Source: Branchiostoma belcheri
Lineage: Eukaryota; Chordata; Leptocardii; Amphioxiformes; Branchiostomatidae
Length of the DNA: 64,000 nt
NCBI RefSeq assembly: GCF_001625305.1
Contig: NW_017804464.1
Location: 2,765,048 to 2,829,047 of the forward strand
Direction of reading: 5' to 3'
Shown here: piece after piece, positions 59,001 to 64,000 of the stretch
How the letters are laid out: the number at the start of each line of letters is the position of its first letter
How positions within the stretch are numbered: position 1 is the first letter of the stretch
Program-made: the position numbers and the translations under genes
Notes under the pieces: model-generated
The model's input: only the letters and a program-made list of their open reading frames with translations
Database searches by the model: none
What the model was told of the DNA's origin: nothing

Positions 59001-60027
59001 TTGCGATCTGCTCCCTCATGCTAAATTTTTCTAGAATAATCCCTGGCGTTTTTTAAATTTTTGTGATGCAGGCTTTTAGAATGGTTTTATTTGAGTTTTT
59101 TGGCTGTGTTATAGCAAATGTATTACTGTGTTAGTGTGCTGTGTTTACCACGTCTGGGCATGAGTCATCACAATGGAATGCAGGGCATCAACCAATAGGC
59201 ATGCAGCTTTCCTCTATACTTCTTGCTGATTGGCTGTTGGGATTTAACTTGATTAACACCTGCACAGAGCATTTCCACCTGCACAGAGCATTTCTTGCTG
59301 ATTGGCTGTTGGGATTTAACTTGATTAACACCTGCACAGAGCATTTCCATACTGACAGTATGTCTTTATTCAAGTGTTTTGGTAGGTATTTCAAGCTTTC
59401 CTGCTCCAGCATTGGAATGCAGGGCATGAACGTTTTTTATTTTATTTTGAAAATCAACAGTTTGCATCATGCAATTAAAAATCCTAACCAATAAAGTAGG
59501 GAATAGCTATCCAACTGTTGTTTTAGTTGTTACTTCATATTATAGTTATATCAATGTAAATCATTGTTTTCCCTTGTGTTTCTCATTCTTTCCCTGCCAT
59601 GTGGTAAAATGTGGTGAACCCATCCCTGTATTTGCTCCAAAGCAAATATTGGCCTTTCTAGTTATAATAGAGATCACAGCCTTCTACAAAGAATCCAGCT
59701 TTATATCTTGCAATGATTACTTAAAGTATTCATGGATCAGGATCACAATCCAAATTTTGATCACTTCTGCCATAGATCAAGAAATTACACCCAACAAGAA
59801 GTCAATCAACTAATGAGTTATATATATCCAGCTCATCAGCAATTCAGTCAAAGGCAAAACAAATTATAATCCTCTTGGCAGAGGAAATAAACACTGTGCT
59901 ATATCTGAAGTGATGTTTGTTGTTGTTTTCCAGGATGGATCTGCTTGACGAACAGGAGTTCCAATTCAACAATGGGCAGGGCCAGACGGAGATTACTATG
60001 GCAACCATCTGGAAGCTTCGGGTGTAG
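50081..60027 (+). CDS. ovoA: Ovothiol synthase OvoA, paralogue b (5-histidylcysteine sulfoxide synthase/methyltransferase)
   Basis: Tandem paralogue of the gene ending at 46818, with 17 exons in the same phases: 50081-50163, 50657-50721, 51441-51622, 52264-52404, 52827-52953, 53479-53596, 54003-54106, 54765-54824, 55179-55356, 55488-55725, 55855-56019, 56140-56314, 56721-56986, 57271-57444, 57880-57958, 58408-58510, 59934-60027 (783 residues plus stop). The iron-site histidines are conserved (His71 in YYAHTA, His166 and His170 in HEKIHIE), as are the GNVWEWVEDHF and VVQLGCGTGG motifs. Differences cluster in exon 6 (DTTIQENPLIQMEGGEVTIG), exon 8 (GWTWQSFRQLRHPVFW), exon 9 (insert 11 residues shorter, four NG dipeptides) and exon 14 (CARFLDAAITLQKNREFHLP). 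No frameshift or stop is seen, so it appears functional. Its introns are mostly shorter than in paralogue a. Confidence 0.95.
50368..50547. mobile_element. 180-bp MITE with 9-bp target duplication (ovoA-b intron 1)
   Basis: Inverted ends TAGCCTCTACC and GGTAGAGGCTA are flanked by the exact 9-bp repeat TGTACTAAC at 50359-50367 and 50548-50556. An inner inverted repeat pairs AGAAATCGGCCAAATA with TATTTGGCCGATTTCT with one or two mismatches. The end sequence and duplication length match the MULE-like element at 27067. Confidence 0.9.
51050..51087 (-). ncRNA. Hammerhead-ribozyme-like motif, Penelope-type (ovoA-b intron 2)
   Basis: On the minus strand the order is CTGAGGA, then the perfect stem GGTGAC-AGACA-GTCACC, then GAAAC and GTCGGC. 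This fits the hammerhead consensus CUGANGA, stem II, GAAA. The downstream GGCTGAATAAAAGAC is typical of retroelement ends carrying such motifs. Stem III and the cleavage site are not clearly formed, so activity is doubtful. Confidence 0.5.
51131..51195. repeat. Perfect 28-bp inverted repeat with 9-nt loop (ovoA-b intron 2)
   Basis: The left arm 51131-51158 starts GCTATAGATGCATTCCC and the right arm 51168-51195 is its exact reverse complement, separated by AGAAGTTAT. It lies 44 bp from the hammerhead-like motif. It may be the end of a foldback element, a small RNA hairpin, or a sequencing foldback. Confidence 0.85.
53013..53219 (-). repeat. Interspersed repeat family R1, inverted near-complete copy
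   Basis: Reverse orientation of the R1 family in ovoA-b intron 5, recognised by GATCAATGACCTGAACCAGA, AGTAAGAATTAACAGAGCAG and AACATTATGCATTTGCTTTG. The purine-rich tail appears as TTCTTCCTCTTCTTCTTC at the left. Confidence 0.75.
53863..53881 (-). promoter_or_regulatory. NRSE/RE1-like motif in ovoA-b intron 6
   Basis: CCCTGTCCTTGGTACTGAA, identical to the ovoA-a site at 38230 and about 120 bp before exon 7 (about 100 bp in ovoA-a). It was therefore present before or shared since the gene duplication. A weaker variant is at about 53813. Confidence 0.4.
54354..54612. mobile_element. MITE with GC-rich terminal inverted repeats, copy 2 (ovoA-b intron 7)
   Basis: A 259-bp element whose ends form an almost perfect inverted repeat of about 30 bp around TCGGCAGAACGTACTG on the left and CAGTACGTTCTGCCGA on the right. 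It matches 5346-5602 along its whole length but has sharper ends. No clear target duplication could be defined. Confidence 0.85.
57494..57740. repeat. 47-bp minisatellite of RE1-like motifs (ovoA-b intron 14)
   Basis: Units start at 57494, 57541, 57588 and 57635 with an exact 47-bp period, then shorter 17-bp and 47-bp steps (57654, 57701, 57718). Each unit contains CTGTCCATGGTACTGA or CTGTCCTTGGTACTGA plus a CCATCCATGGTAAT half. At least seven core copies resemble the vertebrate NRSE/RE1 element on the minus strand. Degenerate units continue to about 57845. The array lies between exons 14 and 15 and is non-coding. Confidence 0.88.
58020..58250 (+). repeat. Interspersed repeat family R1, full copy (ovoA-b intron 15)
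   Basis: It runs from ACTAGAAAGGTAACAATTGC through ATTCTTACTCAAACTCATTC, CCCTCCTGCTATGAGATTGC and AACACTAGTTACCATGGTGA to CAGGTCATTGACCTTAGAAG. It defines the family extent at about 225 bp together with the 16513 copy. Confidence 0.78.
58613..59660. repeat. Repeat-rich segment in ovoA-b intron 16
   Basis: It starts with the near-palindrome TGGGTTCACCA...TGGTGAACCCA at 58613-58647, followed by a CTCCTCCTTCTCC tract. A related TGGTGAACCCA recurs near 59611. Between them, 59221-59347 contains two copies of a 72-bp unit (CTTGCTGATTGGCTGTTGGG through CACCTGCACAGAGCATTTCC). The whole looks like one inserted element of about 1 kb with an internal tandem repeat; the equivalent ovoA-a intron is only 433 bp. 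Confidence 0.6.
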
Positions 60028-61515
60028 CTATGGCAACAGATGCTTGCAGGAAGTTAACTATTGTATATTTAGGGAGAAAGTACCTTGTTGTTAGGGACTA
60101 TGATGTATATGATGATTTGAGTCAATTGAAAGAATGGTAAGACGGCCAGGTCTGTAACAATACTAGGGCTAAACCTCAGGTATTATAGCAGTAAGAAGAG
60201 TTAGGGAAAAGGTAGAGTTTATTTACCTTTAAGAAGAAGAACATATTCTTTCTACATTTATATCAATCTTCTTTTCCTTTTGATTGTGACATGACATGAC
60301 ACCATGTTGCACAGAACACTACACAACGCCCATGTCTAATGTATTGAGTGAAGAGTGCATTTTCATTATCTGTTTCTCTACTTGTTGTCTTTTCATATTC
60401 CCACATCAGACACTGAGACGCCAGTTATTAGATGACTTGGCAAATTGTTAATAGCTGTATGCGTTGTGTTACAACTTACATGTCTTGGTATTATTGATAT
60501 AGCAGTGAAAAGAGTTAGGAAAAAGGTAGTTTTATTTACCTTGTGTTACAACTTACAGATGTACATATAAACTTAATGTACCAAATGGCCTTTTTGGAAT
60601 GTAAGTGAAAGATCTCATTGGTTGAATCACTAATTGGTATTCTCTCATTGGTTGAACTGCTAATTGTGATGGACAGTCAGCACCAATCTGACAAGACTGC
60701 AATATATGTCAATTGCATATTCATCTTTTTTTAATTAAATAATAACCAAAAGATTCCAAGGTTACTTATTTTATCAGTGGTCTTTCTTGTGTCAACTGAA
60801 TGGCAAATATGGGTGTCTCCATAGATTTTAACTTTATCTTGGCCAATCATCTCAATTTAGATAAGATAAAGATAAGCTTTTTATTATGTTTTTATCATAA
60901 TGATAGATTTAGAATCTTACATGTAACGTTACCTCTAAAAATGCTGATTCCAAGTCAATGGCCTATAAGTTCATGTTGAGAGAAAAGAAAGAAAAGAAAT
61001 GGCAGGCAGAAATATTGCCAAAAAAAGCTCCATATTCAGACGCTCGTACTAGCCGTTGTAGGAATTCTCGTCTCAAAATGAGCATATGTCTGACTAAAAC
61101 GATTATTCCCTGATATATCTGTGATATTTAAGTAGTCAAGAGAGGCCTCAATGTCAAGAACAAGAGCTGGAAAGACCTGGAGTAAAACCCCCATAAGAGC
61201 CCATCGCGTTTCCCAAGTCATGAAATGGCAAAATCTGGGAATGAGCGAGGCTTCGTTAGCGAGATACGGACCTTTCCGGAGCGGGGGCTCCAAAACGGGG
61301 GTGTGATAGGGTATGAATTTCCGCTTTTTCAATTTTAGAAAAATGAAACTTTTTGCATTTTTTGGCCTCCCTGTTTTTAGAGTACACTCCTCGTGGTCTC
61401 CTTTCTATTTCTACTTATTGCCTTTGTCCAAATGTTCTTCATTCTCAAGTTATACGTCAAAACGTGGTTTTGCGATCAGCTGATCGATTGCAGAAGTGGT
61501 CACATCCTTTGCAGA

Positions 61516-61676
61516 AGTGAACTTTTCCGTGTCGATCTCATTACCATATGAATGGCAACCAAGCAGATGCATGGTGGAAGGTGACACCGTAACAGCTTGG
61601 GATTGCCATAGTTATACGCCTGGCAGAGGCTCTGTTTCCATTCATATGATATTGAGATTCGCACCGAAAAATTCAC
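61516..61676. repeat. Imperfect inverted repeat, about 45-bp arms
   Basis: The left arm GTGAACTTTTCCGTGTCGAT followed by CATATGAATGG pairs with a right arm ending ATTCGCACCGAAAAATTCAC with scattered mismatches. It is probably an aged foldback or MITE. Confidence 0.65.
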
Positions 61677-61773
61677 AAAATTGATTTTCTTCGTATATTG
61701 CATTCGGTGTGTTAATATTCAGTTTGTTAACTTTGTTGTCATGAAGAAAAGGCCAGGTTCAAACTGAAGCTAT

Positions 61774-61792
61774 CCCTGTCCTTGGTGCTGAA
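61774..61792 (-). promoter_or_regulatory. Strong single NRSE/RE1-like site
   Basis: On the minus strand the site reads TTCAGCACCAAGGACAGGG, matching the vertebrate RE1 core TTCAGCACC.CGGACAG except for one central base. It is the best match in the window and stands alone, 1.5 kb before the possible gene start at 63.26 kb. Confidence 0.45.
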
Positions 61793-63263
61793 AGCTATCC
61801 CTACACATGCCCCCCTCCCCTGTTCGTAAGAATATTACGCGGTTGCCGAGCATTTTTACCTCCCCTAACCTCATAAATCGGCTCCTTTTCTCTGTAGAGT
61901 CAATTCTTACGACTCTGTGGCTTATCTGATGGAGAATAACTGCCCAAAGTTGTTCCGTTCGTCCGAAAATCCATCGTAACTTCAGTTGTTTACATGAAAA
62001 GTAAAGCGGCTTTATAGTTTTGAGTCTGTTATCCATATTTGGTCAAAGAGGCGACGTCATATTTGTTTCTCTTTATTATCCAATCAGGCTCGACGACTCA
62101 AACACGTTGACATGATGAGAACCAATCAGCATCAAGGATACATCGGTTAATGACCCTCTGCGCCATGTATCATAAGCGACCTCCAGCAGTCAGTGAAATT
62201 ATTGCATGTAAAAATCTCCTCAAGTACCTGCAATAATTCCGTGAACTGCTAGAGGCCCTCATTGACACGTGTGATGAATTGGCATTATGGCGCCTGTGGA
62301 TGCATTACAGCATTCAATTAACTAAAACGTGAGGGAGTAAACTTTGTAAAGAAGGGTGCACGTTCGTCAGGGATGGAAAGATTATTCTGGACACCTCAGG
62401 TATGAATTATTACACTTCTAGAAAGAGTTTGGTGGAAAAACTGGAACGAAAAGTTGATGCGTTTTATTGATGTTTGCGCTATTTTTACATTAAACGCCAA
62501 TGTTTACACCCATTCCTGCTTATATTTAACCCAGCATATCTACTCAGTTCGCCTGGAGGATTACGTAACAACCTCGCATGACGTAATGCGGCACCTGGAC
62601 TTAATGTATGCATATTTTTTAGCCTCGCTATCAGAAAAAATCCGTTGATTTGATTGGTCCGCCTTTTAATAGAATTAATGCTCAGCTAAGACCTGTCAAA
62701 TGGCCATTTTATTGCATAACTTTTGAAGACTTCCTTCGCCAGAAGCGTCCTTTTAATCACAAGTTGCGGACGTTTCGGCTATATTTCGTTATATTATGCC
62801 CCATTATGATACACATATAATACCTTTGTGATATTATGACTTGATCCAAAACAAGTTGAAACTAATATTACATATATTTAGTTTAATAATCGTCGATATT
62901 AAAAAATAAATAAATAAAAGAGAAATGAACACTCCAAGATCGAAGTAATATTCTAGACGTATGTCGCGTGAAATTCAATGGTTGTAATAAATGGGTCAAA
63001 CAAATATCATTTATTGGAAAATTATTAGCGTGTGTCTTCCGCCTTAGTTTAAAAGTTGACAGATGAGGATAGAAAAAATGAGAATTTCGAATTCGTAAGA
63101 TGAAATTAAATCATGCATTTTTTAGGCCTGCCGTGTGTGATGAATGCCTATTGGTTAGTTGTAAATCTTATGTTAACTTGATTATCGAATGCAAATTTTC
63201 CTCATGATTTACAGGTGGCATGACACGTGCGTGAAACACGCCTTTCCAAGATGGCGAGTGTGT

Positions 63264-63327
63264 ATGGAAGGGAAGAACGAGCTGGATAAAATTCCGCCCA
63301 GGAAGACGCGCCACGCCCGTTTTGGTG
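63264..63327 (+). CDS. Candidate first coding exon of a gene leaving the window
   Basis: ATG at 63264 opens a frame reading MEGKNELDKIPPRKTRHARF then G, ending at a GTAAGT donor in phase 1. A YY1-like CCAAGATGGCGAG lies just upstream at 63247-63259, as often seen near starts of TATA-less genes. The ATG inside that motif would give only a 12-codon upstream frame. I do not recognise the basic peptide, and no second exon is proven. Confidence 0.35.
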
Positions 63328-63768
63328 GTAAGTTGTACTTCAAATTGTCTTTGATACTCTCCAGACTATTATAGATAAATCTCCTTTAAGTTAAACGAAG
63401 CAAAAAGACAGAATTTTGAAAATAAATTGCGGCAACTGCCCCCCACGAGTTAACGCTGCACCAAGTAAGCAACCGATGGGGGCGCTTTTGTGTGGTCCAG
63501 TAAGAAAGATAAAAAGGCTCTTTCATGTATTCAATTTTTTGCACCGTACCCACAACAGTTCTTTGAACATGGGTCAATCAATTACTATTCAATTTCAATG
63601 AGGGTGAAATTGATAATCCTGAAATAGAAAAACTACACCAATCTTAATAGATGCACTTTGTAAGTAATCCGCTGAGGGGCGCTTTTATGTGACCCCTGAC
63701 CTGAACAGCTTTGCTAGAAACGTGGTTTGTTGTTGTCCTGTGTGTTTTGGTCAAATTCTATGCGTTTC

Positions 63769-63894
63769 AATGTAAAACTAAAGTGTTCCGAAGCCAAGAT
63801 CAGGCTGGAGGAACACGATAGTGCCGTTTGTGTAGAGGATGACATGGATAAGGTGATAGATTTGGAAGGAGGGGAGACAGACGACCGGTAATAT
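63769..63894 (+). CDS. Possible exon with acidic peptide, right edge
   Basis: A frame from an ATG at about 63760 reads MRFNVKLKCSEAKIRLEEHD and continues with an acidic stretch (VEDDMDKVIDLEGG) up to a possible GTAATA donor, or a TAA stop, near 63894. The composition looks protein-like, but the opposite strand is also open and no homology is recognised. It may belong with the 63264 exon or be a separate short frame. Confidence 0.25.
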
Positions 63895-64000
63895 TTTCCA
63901 GTGGGGAGGGGGGCGGTAACACAGTTGTTTCGTGTCAAAGACCAAATCCAGGGAAATGATCTACGTCACATCAAGGAGGTTAAATACATTGTATTTAACC

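Larger units (their letters stand above)
60028..63190. other. 3' flank of ovoA-b and intergenic DNA
   Basis: It holds the ovoA-b 3' UTR, including a diverged internal duplication of AGAGTTAGGGAAAAGGTAG (60196 and about 60508). Further right are an imperfect inverted repeat at 61516-61676 and the RE1-like site at 61774-61792. Promoter-like GC-richer sequence appears after 62.0 kb. No coding exon is recognised. Confidence 0.5.

Noticed and set aside
59141-59494. 117-codon open frame with an internally repeated peptide
   Set aside because: The repetition simply reflects a 72-bp tandem DNA repeat inside an ovoA-b intron.

Overview
This is a 64 kb window of animal nuclear DNA, almost certainly from a lancelet (Branchiostoma). 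Coding sequence is cut into short exons with GT/AG introns. The proteins are close to vertebrate orthologues, but the window also carries two copies of the ovothiol synthase gene ovoA, which vertebrates have lost. The non-coding DNA is packed with small terminal-inverted-repeat elements (MITEs). I cannot assign the species from sequence alone.

Layout. (1) 715-11,690, minus strand: a complete RAD54L gene (22 coding exons, 745 codons, all splice phases consistent). A 1.35 kb block holding exons 4-6 is present twice around a 19-base N gap, which I read as an assembly artefact. (2) 13,717-20,425, minus strand: a complete AP-1 mu subunit gene (11 exons per transcript, 422 residues). It has a pair of 127-bp alternative exons only 37 nt apart, which looks like mutually exclusive splicing inside the cargo-binding domain. 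(3) 28,796-46,818 and 50,081-60,027, plus strand: two tandem ovoA paralogues of 793 and 783 residues. Each has 17 coding exons in identical phases, and both keep the three iron-binding histidines. (4) 63.2-63.9 kb: a possible start of a further plus-strand gene that leaves the window.

How they relate. RAD54L (recombinational repair) and AP1M (clathrin adaptor sorting) are housekeeping neighbours without functional linkage. The AP1M start lies about 0.6 kb from a candidate non-coding first exon of ovoA-a, so that interval may be a bidirectional promoter. The ovoA pair encodes the iron-dependent sulfoxide synthase and methyltransferase of ovothiol biosynthesis. The partner lyase OvoB is not in the window. 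The paralogues differ mainly in exons 6, 8, 9 and 14, while exons 10 and 13 are nearly identical, which suggests exon-scale gene conversion.

The intergenic and intronic DNA holds several well-delimited mobile elements: a hAT-like element with an exact 8-bp target duplication, a Harbinger-like MITE with TTA duplications, two MULE-like MITEs with 9-bp duplications, and a tandem array of a MITE family whose ends recur elsewhere in the window. It also holds hammerhead-ribozyme-like motifs of the kind found in Penelope retroelements and a 47-bp minisatellite built from NRSE/RE1-like motifs.
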